A stretch of DNA of 64,000 nt from Labia minor (Eukaryota; Arthropoda; Insecta; Dermaptera; Spongiphoridae). The notes under the pieces are model-generated. The model did no database searches. It was not told where the DNA came from and saw nothing but the letters and a program-made list of their open reading frames with translations. The translations under genes were made by a program, and so were the position numbers. Positions 1-11,920 of the stretch are shown in pieces. The stretch covers positions 95,981,228 to 96,045,227 of the forward strand of contig OY720344.1 of the NCBI GenBank assembly GCA_963082975.1, given 5' to 3'. Each line of letters begins with the position of its first letter. The stretch's first letter is position 1.

Positions 1-235
1 ATAAAACTTCTTAGAAATAATTATAATATTTTGAAAAATTAATTAAATCATTTTGAAACAAATAATTTGGTTTATATAGTTTTTTATTCATTCTATTTGA
101 ATAAATATTTTCTAGAATATAATTTAATAAAAATAATTGAAGGATATAAATATAAATAATTGCAGCAGTGATAATATCTATATGTGTAAAAATGATATTT
201 TATATTATATTTGATTTTCTTATTATCTCTGTTAA

Positions 236-1986
236 TTATTTATAACTCTTCAAAAACATGAGTATTTTGTTTTTCTTAAAAGTATATGAAGACAGGTTAA
301 CCTGTCTATAATAATATATAATTTCAATAAGAAATGTGAAAATAGCCATAGAAAGTCCTAAAAATAATACAATAAATGCAATTTGTAAATTTTCCATTGA
401 AAATACTTTCAAGGAGTTTGAACTATTCTCCGTATTTAATCTTTGGATCATGTTGAATATGAGGGTTATATGGTTCTGCCACTGAGCAATTCCACTTTCA
501 TAATAATATTCTATAATATTCTGAATTACGTGAGGATATGGGAAACGAATATAACTAATATCACCACGGGTAGTAAGTGGAAATATTGCTATACGCTCTT
601 TCATAATATGTAATTTTTTTCTATACCTTTCAAAGTTATTCATTAAAGTTTCAGCGTCCTCACAAATATAAATTAAAGCCAAACTTGAATTATAATAAAC
701 ATCATCCATTGTGGATGGGTAACCAATTATATGATTCCAATATTTACCTGTTTTATTTAAAAATTTATCTTTATCTGGACGTAATATTTTCGAAGGGTTT
801 AAAGTTTTTCCCAGAGCAAAGTTTTCACATAAAAATGGATTGTAACAAGTAATCGTAAGTCCTGATTTATACAATTCATCCAAAGTATTTATGGGAGGAA
901 ATCTATCAGGAGAATGAAGATTAGTGTATAGTTCTGACTGAAGAAGACTGGAAATTATTATTACAGATACAAGAGCTAGCATTCCAGTCAAGATTCTTGA
1001 TTTGTTTTTTATTTTTGAATTAATCCAGTTACAAGGAACCGTCATAAAGAGTTTGAGAGTATCAATTTGCGAATCGAACCAATTTTGTTGCTTTTTTTTA
1101 AACAAATGCCAAACAAGACCACAAATGAACAAAATCAAAAATAATCCAAGCCAAGTTGTCCAGTGAAAGCACCAATACAATGCCTGCCAATCCGGATGTA
1201 AAGCACCTTTGTGTAAAACAACACACAGCGGTTGCATCCAATAAACATAACCGTTATTTCGAATGGGAAATTTATTTATATAAAACGTATAAATAGGTTT
1301 CTCTTTAATATTTTTAGGATATCTCGCATTATACTTTTTTACTAAAGATTTATAAATAGATATTTCTCTTCTATATTTTAATATATCCTTCTTTTTATAA
1401 ATTATATTATATTCGTTATCCAAAGTGTACGAAATAGGCATTTTATGGAAATTTTGTTTCCGATTATAATAGGCTAAACTTACGTCAGAAATTTTTATAA
1501 TTTTTGTAGACCATGGCCTTTTGATCCATAATTCTGAAATTGTTTTTCCTTTTTTAGATAAATATTCACAAACAAATAAATTCCGGAATATCATCCAAAA
1601 AACTGTGCTATCAGAAAAACTCTTTTCAATTATTTTTTCACAATCAGCATTTTTTTTCATTTTGCGAATATCATAATAGAAAATAACATTTTGATACGGA
1701 CGAAGATCATCTTTAGATTGAAATTTATAATTAATGTGTAGTACATTTTTACAGTTCAATTTTAATTTATATTGAAGTATAATGAACCTAAATGTTCCGA
1801 AATCGATAATAACAATTGGCTAATGAAAGGATATTTTAAACTCAAAGACCCAATGCATGTCTTTTCTTCCGGATTAAAATGTTTTTCAATTCCATGAGTG
1901 ATAAGAAATGAATAATTATAATTGGAAAATTCAAGTTTATTTGCAACTGATAATATCAATGTTGAAAGTAAAATATTCGATGCCAT
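236..1986 (-). pseudogene. Frameshifted copy of the divergent ionotropic receptor gene
   Basis: Reading leftward from 1986, a 74-aa ORF (1762-1986) gives the receptor N-terminus. A second ORF (236-1759, 507 aa) gives the rest, in another frame. Aligned with the intact paralogue at 19358-21100, the break is one missing T near 1782 (ATAATGAAC here, ATAATTGAAC there). Apart from the frameshift, the copy keeps all receptor parts: ligand-binding lobe, first membrane segment (WLGLFLILFICGLVWHLF), second segment ending LLQSELYTNLHSPDRFP, second lobe, and a third segment near the C-terminus. Most differences from the paralogue are single substitutions, and the C-terminal ten or so residues diverge. 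The lack of other lesions points to recent inactivation. A sequencing error in the short A/T run, or use of the 507-aa ORF alone, cannot be excluded. Confidence 0.8.
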
Positions 1987-2950
1987 ATATTTTTATTTTA
2001 TTTTTAATAATAATATTTAGATGGCTTCTAATGAAGATCTTGAATATAATGCCTCTGAGAGATTGAAGTTTCTATAAAAAAATATATATTTATATATATT
2101 TATAAATATATCTAAAAATAAATTAATTTAAATTTAAATTTTTATTTGAAGAATAAATAAAAAAGAATATATAATAATACTTTATTTAAATTGGTGAGGT
2201 TTGAAAGTTATTTTCAAGTTATGTGTTTCATCTTAAGTTAAAATTGAAATTTGAATTTTCATTTCTGCTACTAATTAGATCATTTTTTAATGAAATTTTT
2301 TCCAAGTACAGAGAAATAGATTAAAATTCAAACCTCACCAAACGGATAAATTTGTAAATACCTAAACATGGATGTTGTTGGCGAAGCAATAAATTGTTTT
2401 GTGTTTTCGGAGTGCGATTTCCTGTTCTTGAAACTGAAGGATAGTCGCACGTTTAAAGAGATTAAGGCTTTTCCAAAAAATGTTTATTAGAAATTACCTT
2501 GAAGAGAAGATCATAATTATAAATGTAAAATTGCAGAGAGATTTGATAATATCCCTTGATATTTAATTAATATTTATATCCAAAAAGTATAATCTGACTA
2601 GTTATAAGAAGAGATGGTATGTTAAAACTATCTTTAGAATATGACATACTAAATAAATATAAACCATTTATTAAACTAGAGTTAGATTTATCAGTAAACT
2701 GTATTTAATTGGTATTTAATTTTTTCTAATTTATTTTATTATTATTTCCAAGCGACCTTCGAATGAATTTGATTGTTTATTAAATTCAATAGAAATAATA
2801 TTATAAATAATAAATTAATGTTAAATGGTATGTTAAAATATTTTTTATAGCGTGATACAAAAACAATAATTTTTATTATTTCTTTTGAATAGGTATTTTG
2901 TATCTATTTGGAATGTGTAGAAAACACAATTATTATTAACAAAATATTAT
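255..2950. repeat. Segmental duplication, copy 1 (broken IR plus flank)
   Basis: Homologous to about 19365-22200 in the same orientation. Similarity covers the receptor gene and about 950 bp upstream of it, including the small MITE at 2191-2342 and shared blocks such as AAACTAGAGTTAGATTTATC (2675 and 21923). Upstream flanks have diverged more than the coding part and contain indels. Both ends blend into unrelated AT-rich DNA. Confidence 0.8.
2191..2342. mobile_element. Short MITE with 15-bp terminal inverted repeats (copy 1)
   Basis: Starts TTGGTGAGGTTTGAA and ends with its exact reverse complement TTCAAACCTCACCAA, 152 bp in all, with no coding capacity. The same element sits at the matching place in the other IR duplicate, so it was inserted before the duplication. 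The superfamily is not clear. Confidence 0.65.
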
Positions 2951-2998
2951 TTATATTTATAATATTATATTAATATTTCTAAAATATAATTAAATTAG

Positions 2999-3627
2999 CT
3001 GGAGTGTCTCCACTCGACTATCTCGCAATTTGAATTGGATTAAATAACATAATATATTATATTTAAATTAAATTTAATTAATTATAAATTATAAATAATA
3101 AATAATAAATATTAAACTAGCGCATGTTTGGCTTTTTGTTGATGGCACCACGTAACGTGTTGGCGCGTGAGATTTGCAGTGTTAAAAATTTAATTCTGGT
3201 AATTTGAGCGAATCAATCAAGCTGAAATTCTATATATAGCAGTTTTATACAATTATTAATCATGTGAAAAATTATCAAACATATATCTTTATTTTTACGG
3301 TCACTTTAGAGGAAAAAAAATCAAAACGTTGTAGGTAATGACCCTCTTCTGGTTGAGCTACATTTCTCAAAAGTTGATAGAAAACTATGAATTTTGAATA
3401 ATGTCCATGTACCAAATTTCATCATTCTAGCTCAAACCGTTTTTGCGTAATCTTGCCTACATACACACACACACACATACACACATACACACACACACAC
3501 ACACAGAGACATTTTTCTCAACCTTAGTGAAAATGATTCAGGAACCTTCGAAACGTATAAAAACATCAAAATCTCAACATCGAAAATTTTCGTGATCGCA
3601 ATACTAACTCTGGCGAGATAGTAAAAA
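2999..3627 (+). mobile_element. Repeat family B, copy B1 (Helentron/HINE-like)
   Basis: Begins with the hairpin CTGGAGTGTCTCCACTCG, followed by CTATCTCGC. It ends with its inverse GCGAGATAG and GTAAAAA. It has a CA-rich microsatellite in the middle (3465-3505) and no ORF. Subterminal inverted repeats, central microsatellite and terminal hairpin are the hallmarks described for non-autonomous Helentron (HINE/DINE-1) elements. The class assignment is inference. Confidence 0.7.
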
Positions 3628-3768
3628 TAAGTTGACCTGTGACCAGGTCCGAACCGACCGACGGTTTGAAGTAAATTAATTTCTAGCTACAGAAACAATT
3701 TCAAATAATTTTAATATATCTATTAATGTAATAAAAAACAGATATGAATACATAAATAATAAATATAG
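3628..3768 (-). mobile_element. Family A fragment, 3' end only
   Basis: Reverse-complement match to the last 140 bp of complete family A copies, including the ACCGACCGACGG subterminal repeat. It abuts the end of B1 exactly, and is followed within a few bases by a plus-strand family A 5' end. Confidence 0.7.
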
Positions 3769-3776
3769 ACATTTTT

Positions 3777-3910
3777 ACCGACCGACGATAGTAAGGGAGG
3801 TATTGTTTTCACACCAAATTTCACATGTGGAGATTTTTACATATCTCCACGAATCATGCATTTTCTAAACAGAAAAAAGTATTTTTAGCATGATGTCTGT
3901 CCGTCCGTCC
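3777..3910 (+). mobile_element. Family A fragment, 5' end only (A1)
   Basis: Starts ACCGACCGACGATAGTAAGG and follows complete copies up to the TCCG microsatellite, where it is cut off. Confidence 0.75.
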
Positions 3911-4140
3911 TCCGAATTCCTTAAGTCGGCCCTGGGTACGAAAGTACTATTTATAAATATAAGTAATAGTTAATCATAAATAACATTAAATATGATTTTT
4001 ATAAACAAATACAGATATTATCAATAGTAAAATTATTTATTTTATATCCTTTAATTATTTTTATTAAATTATATTCTAGAAAATATTTATTCTAACAGAA
4101 TGAAAAAATAAAAACAATATAAAACAAATTATTTGTTTCA

Positions 4141-4593
4141 TTATCAGAGAGAGAAAGAGAGTTTTCAATATTATAATTATTTATATAAAAAATATTAAAG
4201 AGAGGGTGACCCAGCCAGTAGTTGATCAAATAAAGTTATGCTACGCAATACTTTTCATTCACCAAATAAGTTCAGTTGAAATGGTAAACTAATACCATCC
4301 ATACAATTTCTTTTTTATGTCTAATCAAGAGAAAATCTTAACTTGTCTTTTTATTAAGTTGGAGATTTTGGTCATGTATTTCCGAGATGACTTTTGACTT
4401 TTGGAATGTTTTCTGTGATATAGTAATTTGTATTTATAATTTTTTTTTATTCTTTAAGATGACATTTTTATTTCTATGAACCAACATGTATACCATTTCT
4501 GGTCTGTTCTTATGTATTTTGTGCGGGGCTCTACATTCGCTTTATAAAACTACAATGTTAAATATTAAAATCATTTATTATTTTATTTTTAAA
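4141..4593. other. Gene-less stretch with a possible transposon end
   Basis: No ORF. A motif AGGGTGACCCAGCCAGTAGT at 4204 recurs inverted near 32100, just before a TATA stretch. It may be the terminus of a TA-targeting DNA transposon, but no partner end is found here. Confidence 0.3.
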
Positions 4594-5664
4594 CTAGCTG
4601 CTCAGAGCGGCCTCTTTATTGCAAGATAACAGGCGTTTCCCGATTGCAACCCCGATTTAAATTCTTCTCAAATATTATTATCCTTCGTGATTAAATTCAA
4701 TTTTTCTACATATTCAAATTCTACATTTTGTATCTTAAGATTTTGTATGTTAATACTCTTCCTCTTTGTTACTAAATATTTTTTCTTATCACTATTAATT
4801 TCAAACCTCCATTAAATTTTCCTCGCTATCTGTAATTGCAAATGCCGAATCTCCTATTATATTTAAGTCGTCTGGGTAACCTAATATTTTACAATTGATT
4901 TCCGCATCTTATTCTTTCTTTACTACCTTCAAGACAAATTTGAAGATTGAAAATTTGAAAAAGTTTATCCGGATCTATTGAGTCATGCGTATGTTTTACT
5001 AAAGTCTACAAATAATTAGTGAACAGAAATATTGAATTCGCGGTTTTTTTCCTAATATCTGTCATAATTTAAATATCTTAATTAATGTTGATCGATTTGG
5101 CCTGAACCCGCAATGATATCTCCTAATATTTCCTCCGCCTATGGTTCTTAAGTATTTTCTATGTTATAATAGTATAATAATTCTTGATCATTACATTTTG
5201 ATATTTTATTTTCATTGCTAGATTATTATTGAATATTTTTAATTATAATGAAACTTGGGAAAATGCAAAAATAGAGACTTGAGACAATTTATAAAAATTA
5301 ACGGTATAAAACTATAGATAAATTACCAATATATACATTCATTAATAGTATTCATTTAAATTAATTGATGTATTTGTTTTTTTTATTATTAAGTTCAATT
5401 ATTAATTTTTTTAGATCATAGTTATTTTCCTCCCTTAAAAGAAACTTATCTAATTCTGTGGTGCTAGGGGATTTGAAAATTATTAGTCGCAATATGAAGA
5501 TTTCGCTTACAGACAGACCGACCGACAGACAGACAGACAGACAGACAGACATGAAAAATTCTAAAGTCACTTTTGGATTCTAGAGGTCATGGAACGCGAA
5601 GATATGCAAAAATTTTTAAATTCTGAGCAATGTGCAGACAAAAACCTTTTTTTATATATATAGA
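4594..5664 (-). mobile_element. Helitron H1 carrying a LINE reverse-transcriptase relic
   Basis: Read on the minus strand it starts A|TCTATATATATAAAAAAAGG (5664) and ends CTCTGAGCAG-CTAG|T (4594). These are the TC start, CTRR end and A-T insertion site of Helitrons. The interior has a CAGA-type microsatellite (5511-5550) and a decayed LINE fragment. Compared with H2 (48925-51422) it lacks most of the 3' hairpin region and about 700 bp behind the 5' end. Both losses look like simple deletions. Confidence 0.75.
4610..5510 (-). pseudogene. Decayed LINE reverse-transcriptase fragment inside H1
   Basis: Minus-strand conceptual translation gives recognisable RT blocks out of frame with each other: a GFRPNRST-like motif near 5095-5125 and a GYPDDLNIIGDS-like box (normally FADD/YADD) near 4870-4890. 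It matches 49622-50540 closely, so the two copies descend from one captured fragment. Many stops make it non-functional. Confidence 0.6.
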
Positions 5665-5854
5665 TAATGACATTTCTTTTACCTCTAATTCACTAGTGCT
5701 ATCCTCACTTTCTTCCATACCATTTAGGATTACATTCCAATTTTTGCTCTCCAATTCTATATAAATACTTTATTTTTTGTTCCAATAGTCTGGCCAAGTC
5801 TGGCCCATAGATTAATCTTACATAAAAATATTTTTTTCTTATTCATAAAGAATA

Positions 5855-6045
5855 GACTGACTGAAATGTCTATTTGTGGGGAAACCGATTGGAAATCGAC
5901 CTGTTTTAAGACCAAGGACGATTTGGGCAGACATTGTAGGAAGGGACAAGAGAGATAAGATAAGAGAGTAAATAGGAGTTGGATGATTGTAGCATAGGAT
6001 ACATGTGGTTGCTGCTACCAAGATCTTTCGTGTTCAGAGAAACGT
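5855..6045 (+). pseudogene. LINE family F 3' fragment
   Basis: Conceptual translation resembles the extreme C-terminus of insect RTE-type reverse transcriptases (GKPIG...RPRxxW, then VxDMREMG-like). The same 190 bp recurs at 13000, 30990, 40370 and, inverted, at 49200 and 55800. No GATA tail is preserved here. Confidence 0.6.
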
Positions 6046-6341
6046 TAGAATAAAATGAGAATGGATAACTTAGGAGAAAGTAGGAAAGTACTTAGGGTTA
6101 ATATATAGTACCTGGAACACCGAACAATACCCTTTAAAAAATATTGATAAACAATTCTTTAATTATTTATTACAATTATTAAATGTTACATCATTGCATC
6201 AATCTGATTAAAATGAATGGAACTTGGGATCCTCAATAATAATAAATAATAAATAGTTATTTAAGTGAAAAAATATTAAAAATTATAAAACTATCTAAAA
6301 ATTAATTAATAAAATAACCATAAATAAATAAATATAAATAG

Positions 6342-6735
6342 TCTATATATATAAAAAAAGGTTTTTGTCTGCACATTGCTCAGAATTTAAAAATTTTTGC
6401 ATATCTTCGCGTTTCATGACCTCTAGAATCCAAAAGTGACTTTAGAATTTTTCATGTCTGTCTGTCTGTCCGGAAAATTACTATTTTATAGACTCAGAAT
6501 TAGCTGAACCGATTTCTACGAAATTACATCACAATATTCTTATATACCTCTATAGTAACATAGGCTATAAATTTTATTTATATCTAATCAATAACCGCAG
6601 AAATTAATTTTTTAAAGTTTATATAATTCTCCGTGTTGTTCATTCAAGAGCATCTTGCGGCTCACTGTCCCTAGCGGAATCATTTTAAACAATGAATTAT
6701 CATAGCGATTCCCAATCAAAGAATTATTATAATAT
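6342..6735 (+). mobile_element. Helitron H3, 5' part
   Basis: Starts TCTATATATATAAAAAAAGG and follows the H2 5' region (reverse complement of about 51030-51422), including GTCTGTCTGTCCGG and the block around GGCTCACTG. Similarity stops near 6735 and no CTRR end can be assigned, so the copy is truncated. Confidence 0.65.
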
Positions 6736-7074
6736 AATAACTAAAAAAAATGAAACAATTTCAAATATTTTAAAGGAACACAAATTAAAAAATATCTTAA
6801 AAGCTATGGAATTAAACACCCCTTAAATGTCTAATGCTGCTGAACTCAACGCACTTCACCGGTTTCAGTAAAGATGCCCTGAGCGTTACAGAAAATCTTT
6901 TTTGGTGAGAAATTAATAAATATATTTCGTAATTTGATTCTAAAATATTATTAAAATAAATATTTTTAATTTTATTTCGAAATAAAATAAAAAATTTTAA
7001 AATATTTTAAATATAAAAAAATATTAATAGAATATCAATTCAAAAAGAATGACAAGAGGTAAATATGGATTATG
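6736..7074. other. Gene-less AT-rich stretch
   Basis: Contains a GC-richer patch at 6830-6890 (CGCACTTCACCGGTTTCAG and neighbours) that I cannot assign, then plain AT-rich DNA. Confidence 0.3.
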
Positions 7075-7237
7075 TTATTGAGGACGTCATTTGGATTTAC
7101 TATTTTAAATTAAGAAAATAATAATAAAGTTGATTTTTCTCGAGGCTGAAATCAATACAGATCAATTTTTCTTTATAAATATTATCTATGTGTGAATTTT
7201 AAAAAATTCATCGAGCGGTTTAATATCTTAAAAATAT

Positions 7238-7278
<41 letters not shown>

Positions 7279-7310
7279 TTTTGCTAGTATAATAAGATAA
7301 GATTAAATAG
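7075..7310 (+). repeat. Repeat shared with 36000-36240
   Basis: Ends TATATATACAATTTTTGCTAG followed by T. The reverse complement appears at 36013 (ACTAGCAAAAATTGTATATA), with related internal sequence (CTCGAGCGGTTTAATAT-like, TTTTTCTCGAGG). The interior resembles family A. A CTAG|T end after a TA-hairpin would fit a rolling-circle element, but this is weak. Includes a TA microsatellite at 7242-7274. Confidence 0.45.
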
Positions 7311-7363
7311 TATTAAATGTCAATAAAGCAAATTAAATTTTGACTCTGATTTATTTAAATATT

Positions 7364-7440
7364 AATATATATATATATATATATATATGCGCACGGCAGT
7401 GCGCCGGCCAAGTTCCAGCAAGCCGCGCGCATGCCGTAAG
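7364..7440. repeat. TA microsatellite and GC-rich hairpin
   Basis: A TA run (7364-7388) is followed by GCGCACGGCAGTGCGC, a perfect 6-bp stem with a 4-nt loop. Then comes a second GC-rich patch ending GCGCGCATGCC. Unusual base composition for this locus. Probably a transposon terminus; family unknown. Confidence 0.5.
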
Positions 7441-7800
7441 TATATTTACACGAATGGTTTGGAGTCACTTTTGACCCCCCTGTATCTCAGTGCCTATTGC
7501 AAGTACAGAGATAAAATTTTATCTACGTAGTCATATACTAGAACTAAAGCAGTATGCCAAATTTCATAGTTATAGCTTCAGTGGATCCTGAAATATGACC
7601 CTGTGAAAATAGCTTATTTTGGAACTGATTCACTGATTGGTCAACAAAATTCTTAGGGTATTTCCAATTGTCCTAGCGCTATGAAATTTGGCATACAGGT
7701 CGTGTGTTATAAGTAGGTTAACAAAAAATTATGAAATTTAAGAAATCGGTCAAGCTTGAGTTGTTATAATCGAATATCAATGCGATTTTAACGAATTCAA
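7441..7800. other. Unassigned repeat-like stretch
   Basis: Includes phrases such as GCCAAATTTCATAGTTATAG and ATGAAATTTGGCATACAGG. These resemble the ATGAAATTTGGTA phrase shared by families A, B and C, but no clear boundary is visible. Confidence 0.3.
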
Positions 7801-8095
7801 ACGAATTCATTGGTTTTGTCAGAAACTAATCAAGCTAGGACTTCGAAATTTGGTACACCGATATTATTCACAGTTTGTAGATTTCTATCAAAATTTCGTC
7901 AAAATCGGTTAACCGGAAGTGGTACTTTACCTACACTGGTTGCGTTTACCTTTCAAGTAAAGTACCAGTTTGCTTCGAGATATTTGCTTCATATTTTGTA
8001 TATAGATTTAAAAATATGAAAAAAATTCAGATACCAAATTTCATCATGATCTGACTACCGGAAGTGACATTTTACCTATACAAGTAGCGTTAGGT
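7801..8095 (-). mobile_element. Family C fragment (C2)
   Basis: Reverse complement of 58600-58870 with few changes. It covers the conserved CACTTCCGGTTAACCGATTT and TGATGAAATTTGGTATC blocks. Both termini are missing. Confidence 0.7.
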
Positions 8096-8436
8096 GTAAA
8101 TTATAAATATATATAATAGTGTTAAACCATTTTACTTTATAATTTAAATTAATGTTTGTTTATTTTTATTGTTATAACTTAACAGTTTCTATATAATTTT
8201 CAATTAATATTAATAGTTCTAATTATTTATTATTCAATACAAGTTGGAAATTCAGAACTATAAAATAAAAGAACAAATAAAATTATTAGGTATATTTAAT
8301 ATATAAACAAATATAATTTTAATTTAAAAAAATTTGCAATTTTTTTAAACAAAAAATTACTTCAAAGGCTAAGAATGGACGCGGGCGCGGCACAAAAAGG
8401 AAAAAATAGGAAGCTTTCTTAAAAAAAAGTATTGAA

Positions 8437-9432
8437 ATCTAATCAAAAACATACCTGTTAAAAAGGGGGCCAAGTTCCTATCGGCTATTTGTTTGCCTAA
8501 AAAAGGGTTCAAATCCATCCCAATGCCAAGTTTAGATGCACTTCAAAATCATTCATAATCATTTTTATCAACAGCCTGATCCACTGGTAAACATTTGGCA
8601 TTCCAAAGAATCGCCACCACACCCAGTCCTCCGCCTCCTGCATCCAGGCACGCCACTTTATTCACGTCAACGGTCCATCTTGCCGAAATTCACTTTACCA
8701 TACACCCAACTTAAAATATGGTATAGTTGTTAAAATACGTAGGTACATGGTTTAAAATATCTAAAAATATAATACTTAGAAATTTGAACTTGGCAGGTTT
8801 TCGTACTGTACGTAACACTAGGTTAATTGTATAATTATATTTATTATTTAAATATATAAATTAACCTGCTAATTCTAAGTATTAAAATTGTAGATATTTT
8901 AAACCAAGTACCTACGTATTTTAACAACTATACCATATTTTAAGTTGGGTATATGGTAAAGTGAATTTCGGCCAGATGAACCGTTGACGTGAATAAAGTG
9001 GCGTGTAGTGTGCCTGGATGCAGGAGGCGGAGGACTTGGTGTGGGACTGAGTGTTTTGTACAGCACGAAAACCTGCCAAGTTCAAATTTCTAAGTATTAT
9101 AATTTTAGATATTTTAAACCATGTACCTACGTATTTTAACAACTATACCATATTTTAAGTTGGGTGTATGGTAAAGTGAATTTCGGCAAGATGGACCGTT
9201 GACGTGAATAAAGTGGCGTGCCTGGATGCAGGAGGCGGAGGACTGGGTGTGGTGGCGATTCTTTGGAATGCCAAATGTTTACCAGTGGATCAGGCTGTTG
9301 ATAAAAATGATTATGAATGATTTTGAAGTGCATCTAAACTTGGCATTGGGATGGATTTGAACCCTTTTTTAGGCAAACAAATAGCCGATAGGAACTTGGC
9401 CCCCTTTTTAACAGGTATGTTTTTGATTAGAT
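8437..9432. repeat. 1-kb palindrome with near-identical arms
   Basis: The left arm (8437 to about 8815) is repeated inverted at about 9052-9432 with very few mismatches. A 65-codon ORF reads identically on plus (8536-8733) and minus (9136-9333). The spacer holds a third, partial, more diverged copy (8868-9045) in the same orientation as the right arm. Outside the arms, flanks are unrelated. The left arm has a tRNA-like B-box (GGGTTCAAATCC, 8507) about 45 bp after a GGGGGCCAAGTT A-box-like patch, so a tRNA-derived SINE origin is possible. The arms could form a dsRNA of about 375 bp if transcribed. Confidence 0.8.
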
Positions 9433-10530
9433 ATATATTTAAATAAAAGAAAAACTATCATTGTCGTATTTTAAATTAAACATATGTGTATAAGACCTAT
9501 TTATAACATATGGGGGGTTAGTGCTCTTTTAAATATAATCAATTATTTTTTTTTTATAAATTCTATAAATTGATTTGTTTTCTCAGATATTCTGTTTGTG
9601 ATTTGTAAATTTTCTCATTGTTTTTTAATAAGGAAATTAATTTGTGTTTTCTACATGGTACTTGACAATATAGAGTAATCAGCCAACCGTTTATTAATTA
9701 TCGTGCCAATCATGAGAACAACAAAGCGTTTTTGTGATTTTTTTTTTCAAAAAGAAAAGAGAAATTAATATTCAAGAAATATGAAAGAAAAAGGATCAAA
9801 TACATAGAAAGATGACAAAGCATTCATTCTATTTTTTGATTTAATTATGGGAATGACAGTGAATTAATTGTATTTATAGGTAGACAAAGTTAACCATAAA
9901 GACTCAAAAAAAGAGCAAATGTTTTTTATATAAAATTCATTTTTATTTAATTCATTTAATTATTATTAAATATAATTAAAATCATATCTATATTAGTTCA
10001 ATGAATTTGTTGAATAAGTTTTATAACATTTACAACATCATAACATAAAATCAAATCAAACACAGGATGAATGAAAATTATAACCAATTGACCCATTCAC
10101 TATTTCTTTAACAAAAGACTCGAATATTGTTTATTAAATTGAGTATTTTTTTAAGTTTATTATGATAAGTATTTGTTTAGATTTATTGAGATTGTATTGC
10201 ATCGATTACAATGTATATTATATTCTCATGTGTATATAGTTTTTAATCATTATAAGATTACCATTTGCAAAATTATATATTTAGTGAAATATGACTCTGC
10301 TCTTCAAGTTCTGTAGCTCAGGACTTCCAAATTTTTAACAAAACTACAACATTTGGAAAGTTAACCTAAAATAATTTTAAACAATTTTCAATATATTAAA
10401 AATACTGAAAAAATTGAAAACAATAAAATCAGAAGATTAAAGGTAAGTTATTAAAAAATAAACATTCGGTTTTCGTTTCAAGGTAAATTTTTTAAACTTA
10501 TTGAACATTTCGAAAGTTATGTTATCATGA
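9433..10530. other. Gene-less AT-rich stretch
   Basis: No ORF with coding character, no repeat I can match elsewhere in the window. Confidence 0.4.
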
Positions 10531-10539
10531 GAAGCTAGT

Positions 10540-11354
10540 ATTAGGCCACAGACTATCTAAAGACTGGACAGACTAGCACAGACTAGTAAACTCTATTGTC
10601 TTTGCTGAAACAAAGTTTTTGGCGCCACAACTAATTAAAAAAAAATCGGCCTTGTGTGTGCGTGTGTTTTTGCCTGCAGCGTTACCGGTTATACGCCTGC
10701 AGCGCCTCTCAGCGGTGAATGCCAGAGACATCATATTAAAAAAAATGGGTAATTATTTACATCCATGGTTCCGAGATAGAAAGAATTGTCCCCAAGAGGG
10801 CGATACCTTCAACCAAGCTTGGCTTTAGGTCAAGAGATAGCGCGGCCTTCCCCATTGTGTTTGCTTTGCCCAGTAGATATTGCAATTAAAATAATTTTTT
10901 TGAATGACTTTAGTATGAATTTAACTTTTTCTAAAATAAAATAAACCGAATTTAAAAAACCAAAAAAGCGTTGAAATGACTTTAGTATGAATCTAACTAT
11001 TTCTAAAATAAAATAAACCGAATTTAAAAAACCGAAAAAGCGTTGAAATAATAGGTCTCGCCTCTTGTGATCATAAGTCATACTATAACTGTCAAAACAT
11101 GGCCCCCCACCCCCAATTTATATGCAAATTATATTAATTTTTCTCTCGTAAACACGAAATTTCCAGAAAATATTTCATATAAAAAATCAATCAGGATCAT
11201 CTAAGGTATGCACTGGTATTTTTTTTTTTCCAATCCGTTGAGGGAAGGACTAAATGATACCAGTACCAAAAAATGGTTTCACCGATTTCTAAGGAGTTGA
11301 TGGGCCCTGCAGACTAGACTGAATGACAGTTGCCAGTTAAGTTATTTATATAGA
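10540..11354 (-). mobile_element. Possible Helitron of another family (H8)
   Basis: On the minus strand the sequence at 11354 reads A|TCTATATAAATAACTTAACT, a typical Helitron 5' start. The 3' end is not certain. CTAG motifs occur at 10543 and 10584 but I see no convincing adjacent hairpin. The interior is GC-richer than its surroundings (10620-10860) and contains the 72-bp tandem repeat. Confidence 0.4.
10901..11048 (+). repeat. 72-bp tandem duplication (two units)
   Basis: The unit starting TGACTTTAGTATGAATTTAA at 10905 is repeated at 10977, ending GCGTTGAAA each time, with three or four differences. It lies inside the putative Helitron H8. The minus-strand 83-aa ORF across it is repetitive only because of this duplication. 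Confidence 0.8.
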
Positions 11355-11859
11355 TAATGAGTTGACATTGTTGTCTCAAAACTACAACACAAACTTAATA
11401 AATTCAAGACTAATTAAAATAACTAGTGCATTAAAATTTGTTCATGAGTTTTGAAGAATTATTCATTTAATTTTCTTTTGAAAAAAGCATGTATGATGTA
11501 AAATTGTTTATATCACTTTTTTAATATCTTGTACAATTAAATCATATGAATTAATTAATTCTATTTATAAAATTTTATGGTAATTATATAGTTTACTATG
11601 GACCCCTTTAAAAAGGAATCCACTGATAAAATTTTATTGTAATCTACAGGGACCCGTCGTAAAATGTATAATTTTATAATATAAATTGAAAGGGTATTTG
11701 GAAAATCAAATTTAAATTTCTGATCTTCAGATACTAATTAATTATGATATTATTATTTTATTAATGAGATGTATGATGTAAAATGTCATACAAGAAACTT
11801 AACAATAAGATTTCTCCGTCTTTATTTAAGAAGCCTAATACAAATAAAATTATATTATA

Positions 11860-11863
<4 letters not shown>

Positions 11864-11916
<53 letters not shown>
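11864..11916. repeat. TA microsatellite
   Basis: About 25 TA units. The ORF covering it has no other coding sign. Confidence 0.9.
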
Positions 11917-11920
<4 letters not shown>

